Origin: Stichopus chloronotus
Lineage: Eukaryota > Echinodermata > Holothuroidea > Aspidochirotida > Stichopodidae
NCBI GenBank assembly: GCA_021234535.1
Contig: CM037835.1
Coordinates: 4,154,001-4,218,000, forward strand
Length of the DNA: 64,000 nt
Direction of reading: 5' to 3'
Shown here: positions 39,220 through 51,300 of the stretch, piece after piece
Numbering within the stretch: position 1 is the stretch's first letter
Layout: the number at the start of each line of letters is the position of its first letter
Translations under genes and position numbers: made by a program
The notes under the pieces: model-generated
What the model was told of the DNA's origin: nothing
Databases searched by the model: none
What the model saw: only the letters and a program-made list of their open reading frames with translations

Positions 39220-39393
39220 GAGAACTGGAAGATGGCACCTATGCTAATGGCGATGTCACTGTGGGTGCCATGTACCAGACTATGGTGGCGGCTCCAAGCA
39301 GTGCGGCTGCCAGTGCAGCTGCAGTCACACCCATTCGCTTTACCCTTAAAAGAAAAGCAGATGGAGACCCTCGTATACCGATGGTGCTAATGC
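39220..39393 (+). CDS. BAZ2B: BAZ2-like exon 7: linker before the MBD/TAM domain
   Basis: The acceptor TTTTAACAG follows a pyrimidine-rich tract and the donor is the consensus GTAAGT. The junction codon with exon 6 is GGA (Gly). The exon encodes about 58 residues including GELEDGTYANGDVTVGA, an Ala/Ser stretch and then TPIRFTLKRKADGDPRIPM. The basic TLKRKAD segment sits just before the MBD/TAM domain, at the place where vertebrate BAZ2B has a Lys/Arg cluster (SKRRRVTDE). Confidence 0.84.
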
Positions 39394-40964
39394 GTAAGTG
39401 TCAGTCATCCACCCAAGGTTCAATTGAGGGCAAGATGTCAGATTATTATGGCACTTCAGTTTTCGATGAAACTGGTTCAGTAACTCGCTAAAAAAATTGC
39501 TCGTGCCTCCACCAAAAATTCTGCAATGCCAGAAAGATCATTAAAAGAAATGATTAGTAAATTAGGCTGTAGTTTCACTGGCATGCAAATATGGTGCTGT
39601 CAAAATGTGTGGAAGACAATTTTTTTCAGAAGCAGATGTTATCTGGAAGAAAGAGATTAGAAAAATGAAACAATGATTTTTATGTCTATAGATGTTATAT
39701 GAGAATGGTGAAGAAGACATTATTGTGAAGCACAAAGTTACATAAAGAAAAGAAAGAAATGTACTCAGTGTTTTTGCTGTACATTATATACTGCAGCTAT
39801 GCAATGCTTCATATCAATAGGTTGAGGTGGTACTAACATTTTTAACCAATCCAGTATCCCTTTCTTCAAAATTACCTGCTTGTTATAACCAAAAATACTA
39901 AGTCTTCTAAGTTAAAAAATTGCCACTATTGACAAGGTCTGAAGATATTTGCTTCTTTGGCTGCCATAGAAAATAAAGGTAATATTTAAGCTCAGACCTG
40001 AGGTGACACCTCAGGAATACCTGGAAATGTCTCTCAGGAAATTTACGCTTTTGACTTTTCCCCTTCAATTCTTTTACTTTTAATTTGGGCACTGAGTGAC
40101 AGACATTTACTCTGTACCTGAGAAATTAAAAAATGGTTCGAGGGGCTGTTAAGATTTTGTGTTTGATAGATTGAACATGACATTGCTTGTTAAAGTGTGT
40201 CCTTTTGACTCTTGCCAAAAGAACTGAGCAATATAAGGTTTGGTGTGACAGTATTTATGTAGTTATGCACATGCTTAGTCTGAAGAAAGACCTGTGATTA
40301 TGATTAGCTGAATAATTTGTTTGTTATTTTGGATATGGCTTTTGTGGAATCTAGTATTCCACTTTATTTGTGGACTTAGAAGGATTAAATTCCATAATTG
40401 ACATAGAGTAATCAAGTTATATCCAAAATCTTGTCCTGTACTTTTGGAAATTTCAATTCATTTTACCTTGAAAAACTCTGAAATTACGTGATTATGGCAA
40501 AGTTTGAGAGCTACCTTAAGGTAAAAAAATAATAGAAACCTAATATGGTAGGACTTCTTGGTTAAACAAAAGCACGAGAATGTGACTTTTCAGAGATACT
40601 TGAGAGTGACAGCCCCAAGCACCAAGTGTTGACTACATCGCAGGGTCCAAATCATTGCAAACCATTTTGCAAGACTTTTGATATTCTAAAACTAGTTACC
40701 TTATACCTAGCAGAATGTATTGTTATCCTTCCTCAATAATGGATTCCAGCCTCCTTTTTTTGAACTAATGCACCTAAGTACGTTTGCAAAACTAAGCTGG
40801 TTAAATTGATGATTCTGTTCTTACAATTCCTTTCTAGTCATTTCACAATAAGGATTATTTGGAGAAGTGGAAAGCTACTAGTCAGGATTGGGGGGGGGGG
40901 GAGTTTGGTCAAACTCGGCTGGTCGGCAAGTTCAGTTATGTTTTGCTTTTGTAATTCTGCTCAG
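39394..40964 (+). other. Intron 7 of the BAZ2-like gene
   Basis: A 1.6-kb intron, GTAAGT to GCTCAG, with a G run near 40890-40902. I see nothing else in it. Confidence 0.75.
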
Positions 40965-41248
40965 CTGTGAAAAAGAAACGCCTGCATGTTACCGATGAAA
41001 TGGCGGTACGCCAGCCTCTGTTGCACGGCTGGAGGCGACAGATAATCGTTCGTCAGATGGGGCCAGGGGATCGCATCAAAGGGGATGTGATCTACTATGC
41101 ACCTTGTGGTAAAAAGCTTCGTACTTACCCAGAAGTGATGCGGTACATTGAGAGGAGAGCCATCGCAGATGTTGGTCGAGAGCACTTCAGCTTTAGTGTC
41201 AAGATGAGGGTGGGAGAATTCCTTGTACCAAAGCAAGACGGTGAACAT
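40965..41248 (+). CDS. BAZ2B: BAZ2-like exon 8: MBD/TAM domain
   Basis: The acceptor is TGCTCAG and the donor is GTAAGT; entry is phase 1 and exit is phase 0. It encodes about 95 residues covering the TAM (TIP5/ARBP/MBD) domain. Diagnostic blocks are LLHGWRRQIIVRQ, VIYYAPCGKKLRTYPEVMRY and HFSFSVKMRVGEF. These align with the same blocks in human BAZ2B (GW-R at the start, YYAPCGKKLR-YPEV, FSFS-K-RVG). In BAZ2 proteins this domain binds DNA or RNA and is not regarded as a selective methyl-CpG reader. The loop between the first two strands reads GPGDRIKGD, about two residues longer than the equivalent human loop as I recall it. This is the single most diagnostic exon of the gene. Confidence 0.97.
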
Positions 41249-41563
41249 GTAAGTTAACCACTGTCCATCATAACAGTAGAATGATCTCAGAGGCAGAGTT
41301 TTGTCTGGATTAGTTATTGTTGATCAAAGAAAAAAAATTTTAGCTTCATGCTGGATTTTGACTTTTCAGAGCCATTTTGGTGTCACTTAAATACAGGACA
41401 TCATGTGATACACAGTTAGCAAGCAGAATAAGTAGTTGGCTGTGTAATTATGCATTAAGGTGATGATATGTTGACATTCGCCATGGTTGAAATTTTATGT
41501 GAGGTATAGATAACTTGTTCAAGTATGAAAGAGTCAACTGTAACTCAAAATCTTTTTCTTCAG
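41249..41563 (+). other. Intron 8 of the BAZ2-like gene
   Basis: A 315-bp intron, GTAAGT to TTCAG, with nothing notable. Confidence 0.85.
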
Positions 41564-41726
41564 GGTGTTGTGTTCGAAAAAATCTCTGAAGATGAAATGG
41601 AAGAAAGGCTAACAGGAAGACGAAGCAAAGGAAGATGGAACAGAATGGCAGAAAAGAAAAGGTTGGCTCAAGAACTTGCGAGGAGGGCAACGGAATCTAA
41701 ATACCGGAAGAGAATGGAACAGCAAG
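41564..41726 (+). CDS. BAZ2B: BAZ2-like exon 9: start of the basic helix after MBD/TAM
   Basis: The acceptor is TTCTTCAG and the donor is GTGAGT; entry is phase 0 and exit is phase 1. It encodes about 54 residues beginning GVVFEKISEDEMEERLTGRR. The vertebrate counterpart after the TAM domain is likewise a short strand, a D/E-D-x-I/M turn and an Arg-rich helix with GRRGRPP. The invertebrate form keeps TGRRSKGRW instead of a clear AT-hook. The helix LAQELARRATESKYRKRMEQQ then starts the long charged region leading to the DDT domain. Confidence 0.93.
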
Positions 41727-42108
41727 GTGAGTACCTCTCGTCACTGTGGATATGCTGATTGGTGACTTGAGGAACTCATGTGGTTGTCAACAGACAAAAC
41801 TTAACCTGGTGCAGATAAACATAGTTTATAAGTATTGGGTCTTTATGTCCCATGGTATAAACAAAATGAAGTTTGAACAATGCTCCCCAGGGTAATCATT
41901 CAGAAGGAATGATGCAAATCATTGATATTTTGATTGGCAAAAAATAAAAGAAAATAATGGAGGATGTATGTTCGTCACCTTGTCAAAGGTTTCTTGTGTC
42001 GCTCCACAGACATATAAATGTTGGTAAGATAATAGTTTCATTTACATCCACAGCATCAATTTTTTAGCATCTTGTATGCCATGTTTGATTTTCCTTTCTC
42101 GTTCTTAG
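41727..42108 (+). other. Intron 9 of the BAZ2-like gene
   Basis: A 382-bp intron, GTGAGT to TCTTAG, with nothing notable. Confidence 0.85.
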
Positions 42109-42201
42109 AACTTGCGAGACGCCTTGCAGAGGCCAAAGTGCGAAGGAAGATGGAGAGGCAACAAGAGATGGAGCTTGCCAGGGAGCAAAGGAGGCGGCAA
42201 G
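42109..42201 (+). CDS. BAZ2B: BAZ2-like exon 10: charged helix
   Basis: The acceptor is GTTCTTAG and the donor is GTAATG, the latter a weaker match to consensus. It is 93 nt and phase 1 at both ends. It encodes 31 residues, ELARRLAEAKVRRKMERQQE followed by MELAREQRRRQ. This corresponds to the repetitive Arg/Lys/Glu helix of BAZ2B (for example EIARQAAQIKLLRKLQKQEQ). The repeated ELARR motif in exons 9 and 10 looks like an internal helix repeat. Confidence 0.93.
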
Positions 42202-43826
42202 GTAATGGTGGGTTACCTCTTTTTCTTTCCATTCATAATCAAGCAAAATTGTATGATATTCAAAACTACAGACAACAGTAAGTCAAGACTTGCCATTTTG
42301 TCTTCTGTTACTAACACTGTTTCATTTCCTTCTTTCTACTATTGTGGCACAGTTTCCATAGTAACTCATTTGCTTCAAAAAATAACCACACAGTGAAGTG
42401 AACAACACATTGACAAATAAAACTCTTACACACTCTATGAAGCAGCCAAGTTCCTGCTCAAGAGTTGCAGCTTTTGTTTATGAAAACCGTTTCAACAGGA
42501 AAGCAAAATGAAGTATAAAGAGAAAATCAGGACATTTTGCAGAAAGAAAAAGAAAAACACCAAAAGCAGGCTGATGATTATTTGTGTTACAGGAGATAAG
42601 TGACAATTTGAGGCTTTGAATGCAAAGCAGGCAGTCCTTGTGGTGGTTTGTGCTTCAGCATGATGTCCGGCTGAAAATCATTTAAACCCAAAATGTTGCA
42701 TTTTGTGTAATGAAATTCATAAGTTAAAGCTGGATTAGTTTGCTTCGTAAGCAGTGTCAAGAAAAAATTTTTCAACAGACATGCAACATTCAGTTGTAAA
42801 ATCTTTCATAAACAGCTATGTAATATAATATTCATAGTTTACATTGAAAGAGAAGGACAAAGATTGGAAAAAAGCTTCCCTGGCAAACAAATAACATTGT
42901 GTGAGTATTTGTTTCATGATATTTGACAGTCACACATTGCTTAAACAATTACATGTAATTATCATTCCACTTACATGTCACCTAAATACCATTAGTAACT
43001 ATCTACTCTCACTTGTCTTTTTCTTTTAACTCATGCTAACCTTAACTCACTTTCTTGCCAGTGGTCACATTTTATGTTGCTTTTTCCTTCAGTTTGTTGC
43101 AGTGTTTTGTATATATTAATCCTTTATAAGCATTAACATCACCGATTATGGTCACTTTAAAGTAAGCTTGTTTTTGATATATTTTCCATTTCTAGCTTTT
43201 AGTACCCTTTATGTCAGTGACATTTTTGTCTCCTGAATGAATAATCCAAGGACGAGGGGAAATTTCCAACCTTATTCACAAATATGAAAGTGTGTAATAC
43301 ATGACATTGGCAATGCAATGATGATGAATATGATCACAGCAATTCTCATCGTAGACATATACTCACCCCTTGCCTCACTAATGCATATGTTTGACCCTAT
43401 GCTCAAATCGTCCTCGAAACCAATTCTAGCACGGCGTCCTCTAAGGCGTAGCCCACCCTCGTTTGCCTTTCGCTCGAGTACCTCCAACGCTGCTTTCATT
43501 AAGTTCCGCTGTTTTCTTGCCTGTTCTCTTGCAACTTTGAGGCACTTACTATCTAGTTGTTGGGGTTGCAGAGATTGCAGTGTATCTTTCATTGATGGAA
43601 AGTTGAAGCTTTAACATAGTATAGTAAAAGTGGTCTAGGCTAGCCTTAGCTGTCGGTGGAAGATTTGATATTAATCTCATTATCTAATGACCACTTTTTA
43701 GGGGGAATTTTTTTAGGGGGAATTTTGTTTTTGAACCTGATATGTTAAAGTCGTTGAAGACTTGTGTACCTGCAATCAAGGACACACAAATATTCAACTG
43801 TATCTCGTCATATTCTGCTTCAACAG
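42202..43826 (+). other. Intron 10 of the BAZ2-like gene
   Basis: A 1.6-kb intron, GTAATG to CAACAG. It contains the minus-strand exon candidate at 43367-43592 and a small duplicated TTTTTAGGGGGAATTTT near 43695-43728. Confidence 0.75.
43367..43592 (-). CDS. Possible nested minus-strand exon, unknown product
   Basis: Read on the minus strand, an ATG at 43592 opens 75 codons that stop being coding at a perfect GTGAGT donor (43366-43361), leaving phase 1. The peptide is helical and charged: MKDTLQSLQPQQLDSKCLKV, then AREQARKQRNLMKAALEVLE, RKANEGGLRLRGRRARIGFE and a short end. Base composition is higher in GC and CpG than the flanking intron, with codon-like third positions. I do not recognise the product. 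It could be an exon of a gene nested antisense in intron 10, a fragment of a mobile element, or chance. The next exon on that strand is not identified, and whether the ATG is the true start is unclear (an AG acceptor lies just inside at ATGAAAG). Confidence 0.35.
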
Positions 43827-43954
43827 CCTTGATGATGGCCGAGGCCAAACAACGAGAAAAAGACCGTCGAAAGTTATTACGAGAGCAGGAGAGGGCAGCA
43901 AGAATGGAACAGCTACGAGTAGAAAGAGAGGTTCGAGCCCAGCAGTATCTTGAG
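43827..43954 (+). CDS. BAZ2B: BAZ2-like exon 11: charged helix
   Basis: The acceptor is CTTCAACAG. The donor GTTCGT at 43955 is poor beyond the GT, and the exon leaves in phase 0. It encodes 43 residues: ALMMAEAKQREKDRRKLLR, then EQERAARMEQLRVER and EVRAQQYLE. The end closely resembles human BAZ2B (IQQIRMEKELRAQQILEAKK). The weak 5' splice site suggests regulated or inefficient use, with no other evidence. A coding-like minus-strand segment ends 235 bp upstream in the same intron. Confidence 0.94.
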
Positions 43955-44917
43955 GTTCGTTTTCATAATTGAACATCATGTGTCCTTGAATGCATCACAG
44001 TATTTGGCCATAGTGTGTTGCTGAATTTTTGAATATGTATGACTTGTTGTTATCATAATTATACTATTTAAATATCAATACCTTCATGTAGTACCCTCAT
44101 GTCAACTGATTAAGTAATTATCCAATCAGTGTGGTTTCTCACAGCATATGTTCAACCCTCTTTTTTTTGTTGCTCTCTTATTTGTGGATTTCTTCTTTAA
44201 ATGTTATCCATGTAGGTCTTTTCTTTATATTTTTGTGGATACCCACTATCTCAGTCATGTTCAGGTTTCTGCTAGTATTTTCTTCTGAGTGTGTGTAGTT
44301 TTAAACGAGGCACATACAGATTGAATTGCATGTAGCCTTTTCTAAAACAGATATTTTTCTTTGATAGTGAAGATGTTGCATCATTATCAGTAACTGCTGG
44401 TGATGACCCTAGATCAATCAAGTGATGTAAAGTGTTGCTCTGTTGTAATAAGTGCGTGTTGTTTAAATATGCAACATCAGCTGTTGCGTTGAAATTGTGA
44501 CCCTAAGCTATCACCTTTATAAATACTCAATGACAAGTGCCGAACATTAGAAACTCAATTGGATGGACTCTCAAATAGCTCAAATGAAAATAAAGTGTTT
44601 CACATTAACAATCTACCATATGTTTTGCTGATGAAGATGCATGTAAAGTGCTCTTTCAAAGAATGGAAGAGTAGTTACCATGGAGATAAATACCAGCTGT
44701 GGTTCTCAGTGAAATGCTTTGAGTGTAGCATGCAATAGCGAATAAGCTTCTGTGTTTTTTTTTTGACATTGCATGCTATAACGGTTACAGATAAGATTTG
44801 AAATGTTACCAAGTATTACTATTGTTTTGGAAACATCCTTGTAAGATATAGGTCAAGTTTTTCCCAGGTTTTTGAAAGTAGGTTCATCTGAAAAACTTGA
44901 TTTTCTTGCACATCTAG
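43955..44917 (+). other. Intron 11 of the BAZ2-like gene
   Basis: A 963-bp intron with a weak donor GTTCGT and acceptor CATCTAG. It is AT-rich with T runs and nothing else is seen. Confidence 0.75.
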
Positions 44918-44983
44918 GAACGAAAGAAGCGTAAGGAGATCCTGGCTGCTCAGAAAATTATAGAAAGTGTACAAAAGGCTAAG
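44918..44983 (+). CDS. BAZ2B: BAZ2-like exon 12: 22-residue helix module
   Basis: The acceptor is CACATCTAG and the donor is GTGTGT; 66 nt, symmetric phase 0. It encodes ERKKRKEILAAQKIIESVQK plus AK, matching the BAZ2B segment with KKKKEEAANAKLLEAEKRIK in position and character. The exon is followed by the largest intron of the window (7.7 kb). Confidence 0.92.
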
Positions 44984-47113
44984 GTGTGTTGGTCAAGATT
45001 ATCAGCTTGCAGTTGGTTTTGGTGGGACACAACAGCAATGTCTGTATTTACCCTCTCTTTACAAACTTCTCAGTTTTATCTCTCGCTGCTCACCCATTAT
45101 CGCACACTTCGAACATAATTTTATTAAATGCACATTTCCAGTTCTCTCAATCAATCAACCACCTTGAAGTGACTTTTCACCAGTAACATTGCTGCAACTC
45201 TGGCCATTGAAAGGAAATGATCAATTAAAAAAAAAAAAATCACCAAGTTACAACAAAACCATCAGTCATTTCATTTGATAACATCCATCGGGTCTATGTG
45301 CAAATAACTCAACAATGGCTCATGGAGAAAGCTTTGCTTTGCAACTCATTCTTGAAATTGTAAAGTGATATTTTCTTTCTTCCATTGTGTAAAAGTTAAA
45401 GAAAATAAAGATACTGTCAGCACCAGCCTTCCTCCTATCACATAGAATTTCACCGGCAAAAGAGAAACAATTTGCTCTTTTCTAAATCATTGACAGCTAT
45501 CAAAGGGTTAGATGTTTTGCTTGCTTTTCTCATTTACGTTGAGACAGAACAACACTCCCATTCCTGGAGTTTTTATTGAGAATTTTGCATTTTCAATGGC
45601 ATAAGCCTGCATCTTAAATCAGACACAGAAAACAGGGAGTTTGAACTCTCTTCTGAATGCAGTAATTGGTGCTGATAGCTAGCATCATTATTACAGAAGT
45701 AATTGGATACAATTGGAGGTAGGAAATAGAATCTAAACTAGTGAATATGGAAGGATTTGTTTAATAACAGTGTTTTGTTCATTTGAATATGGGGGTACAC
45801 ACTTCTGCTCAATAGAAATAGTGACAGAGGACATAGCCAACAGGGGTAATGACAAACTTTTTAAAGAGACTCATTTAGTATGTTCACAAGTTTCATTTTT
45901 TTTTGTTACACCTGTTTAACATCACTCCTATGTTGATGGTAAATGGCCAAACTAAGATGTTCTGAACATCTGACACACAATGGAAGCAATAATGATAGGG
46001 TAACTAACAATCAAATTCACTCACTGAAAATCTGTGACTAGACACTTTTTACTCTAATGTATTAACCACAGGCAATTTCTGTTCATAAAAATACAATTTC
46101 TCGCATTTTCAGTAACTGTAGTAATACATACATGAAGAATATTGAGGCTAACTGGAAGTATTGACATGTATTGGTTTCTTTCACACTTGCCACAAAATAA
46201 ACACATCAACTCAGTGAGCCTCTTTAAGATCCAGAAGGCAATGATTGTTTTCTCAGGAGTTTGCAGTCATATGGCAAAATGATTCAGAATTTGATATCAG
46301 ACAGGTAGACCTTTGCTAATGCTTTGTCATGGATTTTTGTGATAAGCATGTTTAATATCATAAATAGGGTTGTCCTAGTATGCTTCTATCCTTTTCAAAG
46401 TAAAACATATCAAAACTTTTAAGCTTATGGAATAATCTCTTTACCTGAGTACAGTCTTGATACCCTGTCATAGGGTTTCATATTGACCAAAAGGTTCTTA
46501 GCTGTTGCTTTGCTTTTTCTATGTAGGTAGGTGATCTAAGTAAGAGTTAAATGCCATGTGAATTCTTCTGTGTTTTCTTAAAGAACTGCATGAGAAAAAT
46601 TCAGAAGTGATTTACTTCAACTAGGTAAATATTAGGACATTGAAAAATTTTAGTTCTGTTGCTGGACAGTCGGAACATTTTTCATTTTACCTAATAAGTG
46701 TGTCCAATCAGGTAGTGAACAAATCAAAGTAATAAATCTTTCACTGTTTTTGTCAAGCATAAACCTAAATTTCAACAGTGACATTTCACTTAAAAATCTG
46801 TCGGCTATCACAGTGAGATATTGATTTTTAATTTTCTCTTTTGATAGAAAAATGTTTAGGAGGGATTGTTTGTTCTTGTTCATATCTGTGATCTGTTTTG
46901 ACCAAATTTGAAATCTGAATGCCATGAACCATCTTTGAGAGGGTTATTTAATTTAAAGTAAAATTAACATTAAACCATTGCACATTCATGTCATCTCATT
47001 GGCACCAAATTGCAGATCCACCAAGGAAAGAGAAGATCAAATGTGCTGGCTCCTAAAGTCCTCAGGAGCTATGTTACATGAATAATTGTTTACAGTAAAC
47101 TACATTCAAATCA

Positions 47114-47475
47114 GAATAGGGGTTGTACAATGGACCAACATGGCATACAAAGAAAATAACTTTAATGATTGCAAAACCATTCAGACTAAGTAATAAACAT
47201 CAGAAATGGCTTCATGTCATTAGAACATTATGCATAAGATGAGTCACAGAAGATGCATCATTTGAATTTTGAAAGTTTAAAATGAACAAGAATTTGAAAG
47301 TTAGGAGGAACAAGTCAATTAAATAACTGATCGTAAATCTGTGAGAAAATCCTTTTTTGAAAAGGCAATGACTGTCCTCCCTGATCTTGAACAATCTAGC
47401 ATTCTGTGCCTTCATATATTGGTTTCAAGGTTATAATTTTTTTTTCTGTTATACAAATGCCTTATTTCGCTTTAG
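47114..47475 (-). mobile_element. Degraded third copy of the 355-bp TTAA-type MITE
   Basis: It is colinear with the element at 2561-2915: CCAACATG.CATACAAA.GAAAATA, AAACCATTCAG, GATGCATCATTTGAATTTTGAAA, and CTGTCCT.CCT.AT.TTGAA.AATCTA.CATTCTG occur in the same order. The terminal repeats have decayed (AATAGGGG left, CCTTATTTCGCTTTAG right) and the flanking TTAA sites are lost. Confidence 0.75.
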
Positions 47476-48298
47476 AATTGTCACATGTTGAATCCAGTCG
47501 GTTTCCTTCTAAATTCCTATATTTTTTTCTCATATTTGTAACAATAACTCAGCGACATTCTTGTGAAGTAGATAAAGTTGTATCAAATCCATCTAGTGAC
47601 ATTTGACTCAGGATAATGGGACAGTCCCTGACACCTTATTGTTACATTCATTTCTCACCCACAATAAATGCTACCACCCCCTTTCCTCTCTCTCCCACTT
47701 TCTCCATCTTGGGTCCTCCTACCTATTGTATTCTTGGGCTAATCTTTGAGTCGTCTTGAAGTGAGTGCACCACTACATCAGTGGGTGCATCCTCCTACTC
47801 AACCTCTACTCACCTTTTTATCTACCACACCCTTCCAATCTCTCGTATTTTCTCTCTCTTCTCTTTTTTTAAACAATGTTTTTGTAATCAGATGGTGAGT
47901 ATTTCTTGATTCATTTGTGCATGCATGTCTTTGCAACGTTGGTTCTTGTCACCTCAATAACAAACTTCTTATATATTTTTAAATTGCATGTCTCTAACCA
48001 TGATACTACTTGTGCTAAGAAACAACTTGGTACAGCAAAATGTATTTAAACACATTAATAGATGGAGTTTGTTGGTGGGAAAGGTGGAGGTTGAGGAAGA
48101 CTCGGAGAAAGGGGAATGTGGTAGCATGGTATCTTTTTTGTCAAGTTAAAGAGGGGTTTGTCTATTTGACTTTATCAAGTGCTTGTGAACTCCCCAGTTT
48201 GCCTCGATGAGAATAAAAATATTGAGATTGCTCCCTGGTGTGGTTGATTCTACTTGGTTGAGAAATGTGGTGTTGGTGGTACCTCTGTTGAGAGTTAT

Positions 48299-48323
48299 TG
48301 CTGCTGCTGCTGCTGCTGCTTAC
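48299..48323 (+). repeat. CTG trinucleotide run
   Basis: Seven consecutive TGC units, directly followed by TTACAG, which together resemble a 3' splice site. The sequence beyond gives no plausible exon. It is a short unstable repeat within the largest intron. Confidence 0.7.
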
Positions 48324-51300
48324 AGGGAGGCCATTGTTGCCCAATGTCTCAGTCATCCTCATTGATGCTATTGCTCTCATATCTTTATTCTGAAATCATA
48401 TTAAAAAATATCCATTTAAAAAAAATAGCAATAATAGCAATAATCAATAACCCAAGGGAATTTCCAGATTTATTTGCATAAATGAAAATTATGGGCATGT
48501 TGACAACAAAGAAAAGGCTGGACTTAGATGTAGTTACCTGTTACATGGAGATGAACACCCTTAAAAGCACAGTTGGTGCATTTTACCCTCTTTACACATA
48601 CACAACAGACTGTTAAGCCATACATTTGAGTTTGCCCCATGTTGGCATGCCAATAAGTACCTTATCAATATTTTATCTCTCTGTATATTTTACAGCTAGT
48701 GTAGTCAGAACACTGATTGAAACTATCATTTACATAATTTGCTCATCAAAACCTGTTCAAATTTCATTATCATCCTCACACTGCAATGCATACATTTCAT
48801 GATAGGTTAACATACATAGCTTAAAGTGTTTTCTAGCCTATCCATGTGTCCTGTCTATATCTTTCGCTGTCATATCAAACCTGGGAAAGCTGGTTCTTCA
48901 TTTTGCTGGTGATTTGTAGATTAATTCCAGATATATTACAACTGTTAGTTCACCCCATCATAGTGTACCCTAATCAAATGTTATCAAAGTGGAACATGTT
49001 ATGTCTCACTTCATGTTAGTGTGATGTTTGGCCTAATGGCTTAGAAATGGTATAAAAAAGTTTTAACAACTGGTGTGGTACCTTACAGGAGTTTTTCCAC
49101 TGCTGGTGTTTATGGACCCTAAATATCCGTATGTAAACAATTGTGGCAAAATATCTTTCAGAAATTGAATTCAAATTATTTCAAATTACTACATGTATTA
49201 CTCTGCAATGAAAATATTTGATTAAAATTTAACCCTGAAGTGTATACTCTTCCTCATTCTTGGATTTATTATTTCTTCCATTTTACAAAGGCTCCCTTTA
49301 ACTCTTTTTGTTTTCTTATTTTCAAGGTGTTTCCATTGTCAGCTATTGTTCTATCCTGATTAGTTTCACTTTGCATTGTTTATTTATGTCAGGTTAAATT
49401 CAAATCCTCAATTCTGCCACGTGTACTGTGATGCTAAGATAGATGATTCGTTGGCGGCTTGTATTCTGCCGGCAGGAAACAGGAAAGATAGAAAGCTTCT
49501 TGATATTAACTGTTTCATAACCACCACGTCCACCAAAAGTATTTGATCTAGAATGTTTCAAGTTCAAATTGAATTTGACTCTGGCATACATGCAGTAGAA
49601 TGCACTCTTCTCTGTGTTAACTGCTTCATTTTTTCCTGTTCTTTGATTTTCTGTGCCATTTAGAAAAGGAAATAAGTAGAAGAAAAGAAAACAGTTAACT
49701 TTATCAAGAGAAAAGTGATAATAGAAACCAGTTTAGAACTATCATAATGTTTGTTCTTACACAAACAAAGGAAGTTAAATATTAAAATGTGTACAAATCA
49801 ATTGTCTTGAAGGTGTCTAATGTTGACGTTGATCCAGCATTTATGTGAAATAAAATATGTCTGGTGATATTCATAGCCTTAAACATTAGTACAAGGCAAG
49901 TATGAAATGGTTGCTTGTGACAAGGAGTTTAGGAGTTACCTTTTTTCCTTGAAGGAAGGTCGTTAGGTATAGCAATCATTTAAGTCCGTCATTAATCACT
50001 GTGTGGCCTCATCATCGCTGATTCATATAATGTCTCATATTGCTCATGTCAAGATAAGTAGCTAACACTCAAAAAGAAAAAATAGAAAATTGCAGTTGCC
50101 TGCTGCTGTGCTGCATTCTAATGGAATTTAAAGGATACATTTGTAAAGTTCACAGAGAGATGTAATCCATTCATTAATCTGTGAAACATGGTGCAGTGTT
50201 ATAGTTATTTTTTTTTTTTTTTAATCTTTTCTGCATTTTATGTTGTTTTTATGTAATATCAAAAACAAACTATAGACCTCCCCCCAATGAAAGATTCTCT
50301 AACCTCTCTTTCATGCTTGAGTAAAATGAGAGCTACAGCTTACACAGATTACATATTTGCAGAATTAATTGTTATGTATTATGATTTGAAAGAAAAAAAA
50401 ATTTCTTGTGACCCCCACCTCCAGCCTTCACTCTCACCCTTGTGAATTTCTTATCAGTTAAGTTAAGAACCATTGAGTCAAACACTGTTCTTATGTCAAA
50501 TGTTATGAGAGGAGAGTAATAAATTTCAGCTGCAAATTTCCGTGTAAGGAGTCTGACAGAGTTCATAGTAATAAAAGAAGAAACATGAAGACAGTTGTGC
50601 CACATAGAGGAAATACCTATTTTGAATCAAACTTCAAAAAGACAAAAATGGCTAAACATTGTCACAACGCTGTCATCCTTTCACTGTTATTGAGAAGTGA
50701 TTAATAAACCAGATTATTAGTTGTTAATAATCTACATGTTTAGGAGTCTTGTCTGTTTAGGGTCTATTTATAGTGCTGTTAAGTGTTATCACTGTTGTAT
50801 TTATGTTATAATCTTGCAAGCTGTTTATATTCATTGTTTTGTTTCTGTTCCATGTGTGTGTGTGTGTTTTAATTTCAGTTTTGGTGTTGTTGATTCAGGT
50901 GTGACTTGAGTGGTTCTTATCTGCCATAAAATGACAATGGGTATCAGAAAGTTTTAGCAGGCATTTTCACTGTCATTAGTTAGTCTTCTGACATGACAAA
51001 CAATCATCTGTCTTGTTTATTAAGCCTCAGAATCACTGTTTTGCCACCAAAAATATATTTTGTCTTTGTATCTGCTGTTTGTTGTGATTAATCTGAAAGC
51101 TTGAAAAATGCATTATTTGATATAAGGATCTGGTATTTTGTCAACAAACTTTTTTTCTGAATGTCATATGTGTGGTCATTACAAAAGAGTCTGTTTTTCC
51201 TGTCACCAAAATTTTTCAAGAAAATCGTAAATTTTCATGTGCAAATTACGAATTCTGCATACATTGCAGCAGAATATCTTTATTGCAATAGATCACACAA

